The notes beneath the pieces were generated by a model. The model was not told where the DNA came from. It saw nothing but the letters and a program-made list of their open reading frames with translations, and ran no database searches. From Methylobacter sp. (GTDB taxonomy: Bacteria > Pseudomonadota > Gammaproteobacteria > Methylococcales > Methylomonadaceae): a stretch of DNA of 64,000 nt. Shown here one piece after another: positions 7,043 through 15,013 of the stretch. The stretch spans positions 62,001 through 126,000 of the forward strand of contig JAUYMY010000006.1 in assembly GCA_030699385.1 (NCBI GenBank). Reading direction: 5' to 3'. Position numbers and translations under genes: made by a program. Position 1 is the first letter of the stretch. Every line of letters starts with the position of its first letter.

Positions 7043-7939
7043 TCAAATATCCGCCACCAACTTACTCAAGCGCTCCTGCCCGGCATGGGTGTAAATCTGC
7101 GTAGTGGCAATGCTTTCATGCCCCAGCAGCGCCTGAATGTCCACCAACTGCGCATTACCGTTTTCCAATAGCCGCGTGGCGTAGGTGTGCCTCAATTTGT
7201 GCGGGGTAATCTTCTTCTCGATATTGGTTTTTTCCAGCAGCTTCTTTAAATACGCCCTGGCCGCATGGGAACCGGGCGGTTTGCCGCCAGTTTTCTTGGC
7301 GAACACATAATCCTCGCTATTCTTGCCGACCAGCGACAGCGCCAACACCCGGCCAAACGACTCCGGCAGCGGTACCTGCCGCTCTTTGTTGCCTTTGCCG
7401 ATCACCCGCACATGCTTGGCCACGCCATCGACTACCCGGATATGTTGCACTTTCAGCCCCAGCGCTTCGCTGATGCGTAAACCGGACTTCTGGAACAGCT
7501 CAAACAACAGCTCATAGCGCTGACGCACGCCAATGGAGAACTCGCGGCTACGGCCGAAGACATTTTCCGGGATGTCGTCATAGTTGCGCGTCGCTCGCAT
7601 CAATTCGGCCTGCTCCTCAACTTCCAACCACACCGGCATCCGCCGGGGGCGCTTGGGTTTCTCGATCTGGTAAAACCGATCTTCCTGCACCACGTTGTTG
7701 CGCATGCCCCATTTATATAAGGTGGCCAAACAGGAAATCTTCCGAGCCACCGTGTGCGCGCCCACCCCGTCATGGGATAACTGGGCGACAAACTGCTCGA
7801 CGTTGGTCGGGCTGCAATTGCGCCAATCCAGATCAGCCGATTCCAGCCACCGGTTCCACATGCCCAAATCCGAGTTGTAGTTGTAGCAGGTAGTTTGGGC
7901 TAAACCCTTGGTGAACTTCAAAAAGCTCAGTGTAACCAA
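7043..7939 (-). CDS. Tyrosine recombinase/integrase (XerD-like)
   Basis: 298 aa with an N-terminal SAM-like core-binding domain (about 1-95) and a C-terminal catalytic domain. The catalytic set is visible: Arg155 in SGLRISEALGL, Lys182/186 in GKGNKERQVPLP, His247 and Arg250 in HKLRHTYATRLL, His274 in LLGHESIATTQ and Tyr283 in IYTH. It lacks the extra IntI-specific helix of integron integrases. An insert of about 25 residues before box I distinguishes it from housekeeping XerC/XerD. It closes the minus-strand accessory island, suggesting it moved or maintains it; att sites were not identified. Confidence 0.88.
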   Translation of the reverse strand: MVTLSFLKFTKGLAQTTCYNYNSDLGMWNRWLESADLDWRNCSPTNVEQFVAQLSHDGVGAHTVARKISCLATLYKWGMRNNVVQEDRFYQIEKPKRPRRMPVWLEVEEQAELMRATRNYDDIPENVFGRSREFSIGVRQRYELLFELFQKSGLRISEALGLKVQHIRVVDGVAKHVRVIGKGNKERQVPLPESFGRVLALSLVGKNSEDYVFAKKTGGKPPGSHAARAYLKKLLEKTNIEKKITPHKLRHTYATRLLENGNAQLVDIQALLGHESIATTQIYTHAGQERLSKLVADI

Positions 7940-7986
7940 CTATAACCTACCCGCAAATCACAACTGGGCGCTATCTTTTCCGGAAA

Positions 7987-8826
7987 TTACCCTTTCGCAA
8001 CCGCCCGGTTTTTGCTTCTGATCCACTCGCTCCATGAACCTGCGTAAAGTTTAGAACCGGTTAATCCGGCGTGTTCCATCGCCAATAAATTATGGCAGGC
8101 GGTGACGCCCGAACCGCAATAATGCACGACTTGTTCGGCGGCGTTCGTCTCTATCAAGCGCTTAAACTGTTCGCGCAATGTTTCCGCCGGTAAAAACAAG
8201 CCGTTGCTATCGAGATTTAACTGAAAAGCGCGATTTAATGCGCCGGGAATATGGCCGGCCACCGGATCGATAGGTTCTTGTTCGCCGCGATAACGTTCCG
8301 GGGTGCGCGCGTCAATCAGGCAAATGGTTTTTCGAGCCAGAGCGTTTTGTACCTGCAAGGCAGTCAGCCATGCACTTTCATTGAAATACGGCCTGAATAT
8401 CGCGGGTTTAACATGGGGCAACACGGTGGTGACAGGCAACCCCAGCTTTTGCCAGTGCTTGATGCCGCCATCCAATACGGCAACTTGGTCGTGTCCCATG
8501 CAACGCAATAACCACCAGAGACGCCCGGCAAAAGCGCCGCCTGCATCGTCATAAACCACCACTTGGCTGGTGTTGGAAATGCCCCAGTCGCCCAGCTTTT
8601 TTGCCAATAAAGCAAAGTCCGGCAACGGGTGGCGGCCGGTAAAATCGGTGATAGCCGAAGACAGGTCTTTATCCAGATGCGCGTAGCGGGCATTAACGAT
8701 GTGACCGTGCCGGTAGGCTGTAGCGCCCGCTTCGGTGTCGGCTAAGGAAAATCGGCAGTCAACGATAATCCAATCGTCAAGGTGTTGTTCGAGTGTGGCG
8801 GCGGAAATCAGTGTCGTGTGAATCAT
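7987..8826 (-). CDS. sseA: 3-mercaptopyruvate sulfurtransferase-type tandem rhodanese
   Basis: 279 aa with two rhodanese domains (about 5-130 inactive, 155-275 active). The active-site loop C237-GSGVTAC is the mercaptopyruvate sulfurtransferase type rather than the C-R-K-G-V-T of thiosulfate sulfurtransferases. It transfers sulfane sulfur to cyanide or thiols and contributes to cysteine breakdown and sulfide production. It starts 4 bases after the stop of the quinone reductase gene, so the two form a unit. The exact donor cannot be set from sequence alone. Confidence 0.88.
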   Translation of the reverse strand: MIHTTLISAATLEQHLDDWIIVDCRFSLADTEAGATAYRHGHIVNARYAHLDKDLSSAITDFTGRHPLPDFALLAKKLGDWGISNTSQVVVYDDAGGAFAGRLWWLLRCMGHDQVAVLDGGIKHWQKLGLPVTTVLPHVKPAIFRPYFNESAWLTALQVQNALARKTICLIDARTPERYRGEQEPIDPVAGHIPGALNRAFQLNLDSNGLFLPAETLREQFKRLIETNAAEQVVHYCGSGVTACHNLLAMEHAGLTGSKLYAGSWSEWIRSKNRAVAKG

Positions 8827-8830
8827 CGTT

Positions 8831-9853
8831 TTATACCGTTAAAATAATTTTGCCAATATGTCGGCTGCTTTCCATGAGTTGATGGGCTTGTGCGGCATCG
8901 CTGAGCGCAAAGGTCGAATCGATAACCGGCTTGATTTGTCCAGACGCCAATAACGGCCAGACCTTTTTACTCAGTTCGGCTGCGATTGCCGCTTTAAAGA
9001 CATCGTCTCTGGCTCGTAACGTCGAGCCGGTCAGGGTCAGCCGTTTGAGCATAATCGGCAGCAGGCTGATCTCCGCTTTTATGCCCCTTTGCAGCGCGAT
9101 TTGCACCAGCCGCGCCTCGTCAGCCATACAGGCCAGATTGCGCGGGACATAGTCGCCGCCGATCATGTCCAAAATAATATCCACGCCTTTATTGTCGGTC
9201 AACTGCTTGACCGCCTCAACAAAATCCTGTTCTTTATAGTTGATTGCCGCATCGGCGCCCAGTTGCAGGCAAAATTCGCATTTTTGTGCAGAACCGGCGG
9301 TAACGATAACCTTAGCGCTAAAGGCTTTGGCCAATTGTATCGCCGTCGTGCCTATGCCGCTGCTGCCGCCATGCACCAACAGCGTTTCGCCGGCTTGCAA
9401 CTGTGCGCGGTCGAACACATTGCTCCATACTGTGAAAAAAGTTTCCGGCAAGGCGGCGGCTTGAATAAAAGACAGGTTTTCCGGTATCGGCAGGCAGTGC
9501 ACCGCCGAGGCCAAGCAATATTCGGCATAACCGCCGCCGGTCACCAAGGCGCAGACGGCGTCGCCTTGACGTAAATGGCTGACGTTATCGCCTAAGGCCT
9601 GAATAGTGCCTGCAACTTCCAGCCCCGGAATATCCGATGCGCCGGGCAGCGGCGGATACAGGCCGCGCCGCTGCATCACGTCGGGGCGATTGACGCCGGC
9701 GGCGACAACCTTAATCAGCACCTGATTGGCCGACGGCATGGGCATGGCGCGTTGAGTGGGTTTTAAAGCGTTGTTGTCAATTTCAATGGCTAGCATCATG
9801 TGTCTGAGAAGCGGCATGGTTGCACTATCGTCAATAAGTTGGGTTAGGGGCAT
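8831..9853 (-). CDS. NAD(P)H-quinone oxidoreductase, PIG3/QorB-type (zinc-less MDR)
   Basis: 340 aa medium-chain dehydrogenase/reductase. Visible features are the GroES-like part with VAAGVNRPDVMQRRGLYPPLPGASDIPGLEVAG and the Rossmann motif HGGSSGIGTTAIQLAKA. No zinc-ligand cysteine cluster is present. This matches the PIG3 family of NADPH-dependent quinone reductases. Start 9853 has an AGGA site upstream; a shorter start at 9799 (MMLAIEIDNN) would also fit the usual family start. Co-transcribed with the sulfurtransferase. Confidence 0.88.
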   Translation of the reverse strand: MPLTQLIDDSATMPLLRHMMLAIEIDNNALKPTQRAMPMPSANQVLIKVVAAGVNRPDVMQRRGLYPPLPGASDIPGLEVAGTIQALGDNVSHLRQGDAVCALVTGGGYAEYCLASAVHCLPIPENLSFIQAAALPETFFTVWSNVFDRAQLQAGETLLVHGGSSGIGTTAIQLAKAFSAKVIVTAGSAQKCEFCLQLGADAAINYKEQDFVEAVKQLTDNKGVDIILDMIGGDYVPRNLACMADEARLVQIALQRGIKAEISLLPIMLKRLTLTGSTLRARDDVFKAAIAAELSKKVWPLLASGQIKPVIDSTFALSDAAQAHQLMESSRHIGKIILTV

Positions 9854-9890
9854 TAAAGGCGATTTCCTGAAAAAACAGCCCTAAATAATT

Positions 9891-10009
9891 GTCCACGAAA
9901 AACACGAAAAGCACGAAAAGCCAAAAACAGGCATCTCCAGGCGATACGAAAATAAGAAAAGCTATTGTTTTCAAAGCTTTCTTTCGTGGCTTTCGTGATT
10001 TTCGTGGAC
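9891..10009. repeat. Imperfect palindromic repeat (cacgaaaa-type)
   Basis: gtccacgaaaaacacgaaaa-type sequence at 9891-9922 is inverted at 9988-10009 (ggctttcgtgattttcgtggac). This kind of dispersed palindrome is common in methanotroph genomes. A 63-codon minus-strand frame across it is a repeat artefact. Confidence 0.75.
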
Positions 10010-10094
10010 TCTGTTTTTCTACAGCTTTCGATTATCAGGGACATTTTTTATTAGAAATCACCTTATAGACCCTGAAATTTGCGGCGCGACTGGT

Positions 10095-10727
10095 TCACTG
10101 CTTCATCATCCCCAACACCAGCGCAATATGCGCCAATTCGGCGACGCTGGACACCTTGAGTTTGCTTCTGATTTGAGTGCCGTAATTGGCAACGGTTTTA
10201 TAACCCAAACACAATTCATCGGCAATTTTATGGGCGGTCAAGCCTTTTGCCAACAACAAAAATACGTCAAATTCCCTGGCCGACAGGCTGTCAACAATGG
10301 TTTGATAATCTTGCAATAACGGCCTATTTTTCATCAAACCCTGCTCGATATAAATCTCGCCTGCGGCTATCTGCTGTATGGCGCTGACCAAAATGTCGGG
10401 GGCGCTGTTTTTGGTGATGTAACCACGGGCGCCGGCGCTCATGGCCCTGTCGACATAAACCATTTCATCGTGGACGCTAAACACCAGTATTTTGGCGCTG
10501 CTGTCGCGGTTGCAGATGCGGCGTATGCTTTCCAGTCCGCCGATGCCGGGCATCGACAAGTCCAGCACCAGCACATCCGGCTGTTGTTCCAGATACAGCT
10601 GGCAAGCGGCCTCGCCCCGGTCGGCTTCGGCGATCACGTCAATATCGGCTTCGGCTGACAACAGCATCCTGAAACCGGCACGCACCACGGCATGATCGTC
10701 GACCAAAATGACTTTTATCTTGTTCAT
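10095..10727 (-). CDS. LuxR/NarL-family response regulator
   Basis: 210 aa. Receiver domain 1-120 with phospho-acceptor Asp56 (VLVLDLSMPG), acidic pair Asp10-Asp11 and Lys105 (YITKNSAP). The C-terminal LuxR helix-turn-helix spans about 142-205 (LSAREFDVFLLLAKGLTAHKIAD). The start overlaps the stop of the sensor kinase gene by 4 bases, so this is a two-component pair. It is closely similar to the regulator at 22889-23545 beside mxaF (shared EADRGE-ACQLY, DLSMPGIGG and FDVF segments), so the two arose by duplication and may have related targets. Confidence 0.92.
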   Translation of the reverse strand: MNKIKVILVDDHAVVRAGFRMLLSAEADIDVIAEADRGEAACQLYLEQQPDVLVLDLSMPGIGGLESIRRICNRDSSAKILVFSVHDEMVYVDRAMSAGARGYITKNSAPDILVSAIQQIAAGEIYIEQGLMKNRPLLQDYQTIVDSLSAREFDVFLLLAKGLTAHKIADELCLGYKTVANYGTQIRSKLKVSSVAELAHIALVLGMMKQ

Positions 10728-12040
10728 GATAGCGGAATGGTTGCGGTGATGCTCATGCCTTGCTGCGGCTGAGTTGTTATGGTGAATTTGCCGCCCAGGC
10801 TGTTGATTCGTTCGCGCATACCCAATAAGCCGAAACCACTGTTAATGCGGTCGATGGCGCAGCCTTGGCCGTTGTCGGTCACTTGCAGCCGCAGCGTTTT
10901 GGGTTGATGGCCGATGTCTAAGCTGATTTCGGCTTGGCTGGCCTCGGCATGGCGGACAATGTTAGTCAGACATTCTTGCACCACCCTGAATATTTGTATG
11001 GTGATTTTCTGTTCCAGAGCATCGACTTCGTCTGGGCAAGCGATATTGAGCTTTAAGTCCGGATTCCTTTGCGCCCAGTGATTTAACAAGTCTTCCATCG
11101 TCGCTTTCAGACCCAATTCAGTCAACACCAAGGGATGCAGTTGGTGCATCATCGAACGCACCACGGTCATTAAATGGTCGCAAATCGAGACAATCGATTC
11201 GGTCGCCTGCTTGACGCCCAGCGCACCGGCTTGGGCGCGACCTGCGGTCACCGCCATGACCTTAATCGCGGTCAGCGATTGCCCCAGTTCATCGTGCAAT
11301 TCTTGCGACAGCCGCTGCCGTTCGTCCTCTTGTATCGCCAGCGTATGCTGAGTTAGCGCCCGGTTTTGTTGCTGGCTGGCATCGAGTTCGCCAGTCATGT
11401 GATTGATGGCTTTGGCGATGCTGTCATATTCCTGAATCGAAAAGTCCGGCAGTTTTTGGCTGTATTGCCCGGTTTCAATGGCTTTTAGCGCATCGACAAT
11501 AACCGCAATGGATTTGAGCGCTTTGTTGAACGCCAGATTGACCGCCAAAAAAGTGAACAACGTCAGTAAAAACAACGAGCCGAAAAAGGCGATGCTTTCT
11601 TCCCAGACTTCGGTGATTTCATCCAGCGGGTTGGCCTGGACAATCAACATCAGCTGTTTGCCGCCCGACGTGGTGATAGGATGTTCGGCTTTAGGATGTC
11701 GGCCTTCGACCAGTTTGATAAACCAGCGCGGCGGCGTTTCCTTGCGGCTGGCTTGCCGGTTGTGATGAGCCACGCTGATGATGTCGCCTGCCGCCGTCTT
11801 TAATTGAATGTTCAAATGCCGGGTTTTGTTCAGTGCATTAAATTGGGGCAGCCAGTCGGTTTCATTAAACGGCGATTGGGCAAAGCCGAAAGTGATCAGC
11901 TGCACTGCCAGATTGATGGATGAATCGACCTCTTTATTGACCGCGTCACGCGCCTGCCAGATCGCTATCGAGCCACCCAACAGAAGAATACACAAGGAAG
12001 AGATCAAGATTCGCAGGTTGATTTGGTAGCGCAGGCTCAT
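10724..12040 (-). CDS. Sensor histidine kinase (HPK7, NarX/UhpB-like)
   Basis: 438 aa. TM1 about 9-28, periplasmic sensor about 30-150, TM2 about 152-170, HAMP 172-225, dimerisation/phospho-acceptor helix with His249 (RQRLSQELHDELGQSL), C-terminal HATPase with DNGQGCAI and GFGLLGMRERI. It phosphorylates LuxR-type regulators and is directly followed by one. In Methylomicrobium buryatense a kinase called MxaY controls the methanol dehydrogenase switch; position near mxa and the mxaB-like paralogue make this a candidate counterpart, but that is inference. The periplasmic part shows no known ligand motif. Confidence 0.9.
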   Translation of the reverse strand: MSLRYQINLRILISSLCILLLGGSIAIWQARDAVNKEVDSSINLAVQLITFGFAQSPFNETDWLPQFNALNKTRHLNIQLKTAAGDIISVAHHNRQASRKETPPRWFIKLVEGRHPKAEHPITTSGGKQLMLIVQANPLDEITEVWEESIAFFGSLFLLTLFTFLAVNLAFNKALKSIAVIVDALKAIETGQYSQKLPDFSIQEYDSIAKAINHMTGELDASQQQNRALTQHTLAIQEDERQRLSQELHDELGQSLTAIKVMAVTAGRAQAGALGVKQATESIVSICDHLMTVVRSMMHQLHPLVLTELGLKATMEDLLNHWAQRNPDLKLNIACPDEVDALEQKITIQIFRVVQECLTNIVRHAEASQAEISLDIGHQPKTLRLQVTDNGQGCAIDRINSGFGLLGMRERINSLGGKFTITTQPQQGMSITATIPLS

Positions 12041-12189
12041 GGCGATTGAAAATTCGTATTGGCAACATCGGATTGATGGCGCGCAAAACGCCCTATTATT
12101 GATTCACGCCGAATGATTGGCTATAGGAAAAATTCTTTTTTTCTATGATGGCGTACTTTGGGATAAAAAACCGGCAGTCTAAGGTTAAG

Positions 12190-12222
12190 CCGTTCGTGGT
12201 GAGCTTGTCGAACCATGAACGG
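12190..12222. repeat. Dispersed palindrome (ccgttcgtg...catgaacgg)
   Basis: ccgttcgtg and catgaacgg bracket the inner word gagcttgtcgaac. This is a REP-like palindrome seen in many proteobacterial genomes, in the gap between the kinase start and the PepSY gene stop. Confidence 0.6.
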
Positions 12223-12261
12223 CTGAAGTCGGTAGCCATTGTTGCTGATTAACGGTCATAT

Positions 12262-12292
12262 AGCCCCCCGTTCCAGCGAGGGAACGGGGGCT
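12262..12292 (-). terminator. Candidate terminator at the end of the mxa gene block
   Basis: AGCCCCCGTTCC and GGAACGGGGGGCT form a 12-bp stem with one bulged base, a few bases after the PepSY stop on the minus strand. The U-tract is weak, so it could also be an RNA-stabilising hairpin. Confidence 0.5.
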
Positions 12293-12297
12293 GCATT

Positions 12298-12819
12298 TTA
12301 TCTTTTTTCGTCGGCTTCTTCGCCAATTTCCCACGCTTCTATCGATACTTCAATAATCTTGCCGTCAGCTGCATTGACTTCGACTTTGGTTTCTACGCCT
12401 TTGTCATTGACTATATCGATTTCATAGCTGGCATCGCCATTTTCTTCTATTTCATATTCAACTTCCTCGACAGTGCCGGGGTGAGCTTTAAGCACGATGT
12501 CGATGGCTTCTTTTTCCGTTATTTTGGCTTTTTTCTTGAAAGCTTCATCATCGGCGTTAACGACTTCTCTTTCCGTTTCGGTAATTTTTCCGCTGTTGGC
12601 ATCGCACATAAATTCCCATTCGACGCCTTTGTCATCCTTGATTTCAAATTCATAAAAAGGTTTTCCGGCTACGTTCAGCTTTTCCAGCTTAATGAATTTG
12701 CCGCGTTTTTGTTTTTGTATGGCGGCGATACAGCTATCTACAGACTGAGTTGCCGCATAAGCGGAGGCGGATGTTGCAAGGCCGAGCGCTAATGCGCAAG
12801 CGAGTGTTGTTGTTTTCAT
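12298..12819 (-). CDS. Periplasmic PepSY-domain protein
   Basis: 173 aa with a signal peptide (MKTTTLACALALGLATSASAYA, cleavage near residue 23). Two PepSY repeats follow: about 28-95 (KFIKLEKLNVAGKPFYEFEIKDDKG) and 100-165 (ITEKEAIDIVLKAHPGTVEEVEYE). PepSY domains typically inhibit proteases or bind metals or peptides in the periplasm. It is 32 bases after the 164-aa membrane protein gene and probably the last gene of the mxa transcript. It is very acidic (many Glu/Asp), compatible with cation binding, but no specific role is known. Confidence 0.85.
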   Translation of the reverse strand: MKTTTLACALALGLATSASAYAATQSVDSCIAAIQKQKRGKFIKLEKLNVAGKPFYEFEIKDDKGVEWEFMCDANSGKITETEREVVNADDEAFKKKAKITEKEAIDIVLKAHPGTVEEVEYEIEENGDASYEIDIVNDKGVETKVEVNAADGKIIEVSIEAWEIGEEADEKR

Positions 12820-12851
12820 GGTTTTCTCCTAAAAAAGAATATATGGACAGG

Positions 12852-13346
12852 TTAGCTTATTACATTTGAATTCCGATGGCTAACGGCAATGGCCGCTATG
12901 GACAATAGTGCAAGTTGCCAGAGATAGCTATCGAAATAAGCCACGCAAACGGCTATCAGGCCGAGGAATAACCCGGCAAAAATACAGCGCCAGCCTCTTT
13001 TTATGCCGTCCAGGTAAGTCGTTAACGCCAGTATTAACAGCACGATCAAACCGGCTTCTTCGTGGAATATTCTTCCTGAATCATGGTAGGCGTAAATCAC
13101 AATGCCTGCGCACAAGCCGCCCGACCAATGCAGCAGCCGCTCGATAAGCGCTTTGGCGTTATCGCCACGCTGCTTGAATCGATAATAGTCGGGAGCGATG
13201 GCGATAGCGGTAAACAAAAATATCATCACAAACCAATAATCGTGGCTGGTATGCCGATAGCGATAGCCGATGTAGGCGCCGAGCAGCGACAAAAGCAAAC
13301 GTAGCGTAAAAAGATGATGGGGTGATAGAAGGTAAGGTTTGATCAT
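12852..13346 (-). CDS. Small polytopic membrane protein at the end of the mxa operon
   Basis: 164 aa with about five predicted membrane helices (around 12-28, 38-52, 73-88, 93-108, 118-152) and a basic, histidine-containing N-terminus. I do not recognise the family. It starts 24 bases after mxaL stops and reads the same way, so it is likely part of the mxaFJGIRSACKL transcript. A role in methanol dehydrogenase maturation or calcium handling would fit the position but is not shown by any motif. Confidence 0.75.
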   Translation of the reverse strand: MIKPYLLSPHHLFTLRLLLSLLGAYIGYRYRHTSHDYWFVMIFLFTAIAIAPDYYRFKQRGDNAKALIERLLHWSGGLCAGIVIYAYHDSGRIFHEEAGLIVLLILALTTYLDGIKRGWRCIFAGLFLGLIAVCVAYFDSYLWQLALLSIAAIAVSHRNSNVIS

Positions 13347-13370
13347 GGACTTTAGATAACGAGTGAGGGT

Positions 13371-14324
13371 TTAGGACAATAGACGATATTTAGGGGGCTT
13401 CGGCAGATAGACGAGACATAACAGCAGCAATGCGAACAAGGCCGGTTGCCGGCGAATATCGGTCTGCACAAGCTTTTCAGTCGCCAGTTTCGGGTTTTGC
13501 AAGGCCTGATTCAGGTTTTGCAGGCCGGTCAGCCGGGTGTAAGCCAAGCCGGATTCGGCGGCCAGTTTTTCCAGATAGGTTTCCTGTAAAGCGCTTAAAT
13601 GCTCATTGCCGGTGGCGGCTTCGCTGCCGAACGGGGCATTGCGCGCGTTGTAGCCTTTGATTTGCGATGGGTCCAGATTGGATTGTCCGAACGAAGAACG
13701 GTGCGGCACATCGTCGTGGCTATAAAACCCGGTTTGTTTGCCCAGGCTGTCGAATTTTGGGATAGGCACGGCCTGCAAGCCGCCGACGCCGATAATCATG
13801 CCTTTTGCTTGTCCCTTTACGGATGAAAAATCGGTTTGGTAATTGGGATTAACCGGCGGGGCTTCCTGGCCGTCGGTTATAAAAATCACCGAGCTGTCGC
13901 TTTTTTGCAGCATGTCCAGCGTGCTCAGCAAGCCTTTGGCAATATTGCTGTCCGCCGCCCAGGCCATGCGCCAATCGACTTTGCCGATCGCGGTATCTAT
14001 TTCCGTGTAAGCGGAGCAAACTTCCAGCGGCTCGAATAACAGGGTCGAGCGCCTTTCGGTGAACAGGCCGAGGCCGACTTTGGATTCGCAAGGCAGGGCT
14101 CGCAACAGTTCGCGCAGGGTTTGCTTGACAAAATGCAGGCGGCTGACGGCTTCGTTGTCTTGTTGGTAGTCGGTCGCATTCATGCTGCGGGTAATGTCGA
14201 TAATGAAGGTGTAGTTATAGGTTGGCGTTTTTTGTTGTTTGCTGGGGTATAGGAACAGCACCAGCATGGCGATAAGCGCCAATAGCAGACACCAGGTTCG
14301 ATAATCTTTTAATGTTTTGTTCAT
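13371..14324 (-). CDS. mxaL: MxaL, VWA-domain protein for methanol dehydrogenase maturation
   Basis: 317 aa. N-terminal TM helix (about 12-27), VWA fold with a MIDAS-like D43-I-T-R-S (a variant of DxSxS), then ITDGQEAPP and IIGVGG strands, and a C-terminal TM helix ending in LLCLVYLPKPPKYR. MxaL belongs to the mxaACKL set needed to insert calcium into MxaF. A GAGGAA ribosome site precedes the ATG. A long hairpin separates it from mxaK. Confidence 0.88.
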   Translation of the reverse strand: MNKTLKDYRTWCLLLALIAMLVLFLYPSKQQKTPTYNYTFIIDITRSMNATDYQQDNEAVSRLHFVKQTLRELLRALPCESKVGLGLFTERRSTLLFEPLEVCSAYTEIDTAIGKVDWRMAWAADSNIAKGLLSTLDMLQKSDSSVIFITDGQEAPPVNPNYQTDFSSVKGQAKGMIIGVGGLQAVPIPKFDSLGKQTGFYSHDDVPHRSSFGQSNLDPSQIKGYNARNAPFGSEAATGNEHLSALQETYLEKLAAESGLAYTRLTGLQNLNQALQNPKLATEKLVQTDIRRQPALFALLLLCLVYLPKPPKYRLLS

Positions 14325-14333
14325 TGTTTCCTC

Positions 14334-14406
14334 TGTAGGGGCAATCCCTTGTGGTTGCCCTGATAGGCGCCGGCATTAAGGGCAACCACAAGGGATTGCC
14401 CCTACA
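14334..14406. repeat. 28-bp perfect inverted repeat between mxaK and mxaL
   Basis: tgtaggggcaatcccttgtg... at 14334-14361 is repeated exactly in inverse orientation at 14379-14406, around a 17-base loop. The transcript would form a very stable hairpin just before the mxaL ribosome site. It looks like a dispersed palindromic element rather than a terminator, as no T-run follows. Confidence 0.9.
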
Positions 14407-14452
14407 ATGTTTTCCTCATTTCCCGCGGCGCGTGGGAACGAGACAGATCAAA

Positions 14453-15013
14453 TCAAGGCAAACCACGCGGAAATCCCGGCACTGTCGTCCACAACTGCGA
14501 TTTCTGCTTGGTGGGTTCGTCGTCAGGCATGTCGACCCTGTCCATTTCCGGCAGTAAACGCATGGCGACTTCAAGGTTGTATTTGGCATCCCAATCTCTG
14601 CTGTTTAACGCCAAAGACTGCCGGTAGGCCTGTTTCGCCAATCCGGCCAAAGGCATTGCTTCGTTGATATTCATGGCTAAGGCCTGTTGTATGGCTTGCT
14701 CCAGGTACAGATTGCCGAGGTTGTAGCGGACTTTGGCCTGGAAGCTCCGGTCGCCTTTGTCCATAATCAGGCTCAGGGTCGATAAGGCTTCATCGTAGCG
14801 GTGCTTTCGCTTGAAATAAAAAGCCCGCGCCAGTCTCAATTCCGGTTTGCCGCCGATCACGTTATTAACGGCCACATCCTTTCCCGAAATCAATTGCCTG
14901 ATTAAGTCATTGTCGCGGTGGATGCCGTACAACGCACCGGCGCTGTAAACAAAAGCCGCCAAACCGGCCGCCAACGCGGCCCACAGCGTGATATGCCTGA
15001 TTGTTCTTATCAT
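14453..15013 (-). CDS. mxaK: MxaK, TPR-like membrane-anchored maturation protein
   Basis: 186 aa. One N-terminal membrane helix (about 8-28), then TPR-like helices (ARAFYFKRKHRYDEALSTLS, KVRYNLGNLYLEQAI, QAYRQSLALNSRDWDAKYNLE). Size, TPR content and the position between mxaC and mxaL identify it as MxaK. Its start overlaps the mxaC stop by 4 bases. Known only to be needed for active (calcium-loaded) methanol dehydrogenase; the biochemical step is unresolved. Confidence 0.85.
   Translation of the reverse strand: MIRTIRHITLWAALAAGLAAFVYSAGALYGIHRDNDLIRQLISGKDVAVNNVIGGKPELRLARAFYFKRKHRYDEALSTLSLIMDKGDRSFQAKVRYNLGNLYLEQAIQQALAMNINEAMPLAGLAKQAYRQSLALNSRDWDAKYNLEVAMRLLPEMDRVDMPDDEPTKQKSQLWTTVPGFPRGLP

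Noticed and set aside
7043-7939. Integron integrase
   Set aside because: Catalytic residues fit a general tyrosine recombinase; the IntI-specific insert is absent.
9853-10044. 63-codon minus-strand frame
   Set aside because: It runs across the cacgaaaa palindromic repeat; the peptide is a repeat artefact (FRAFRVFRG) with no ribosome site or family.
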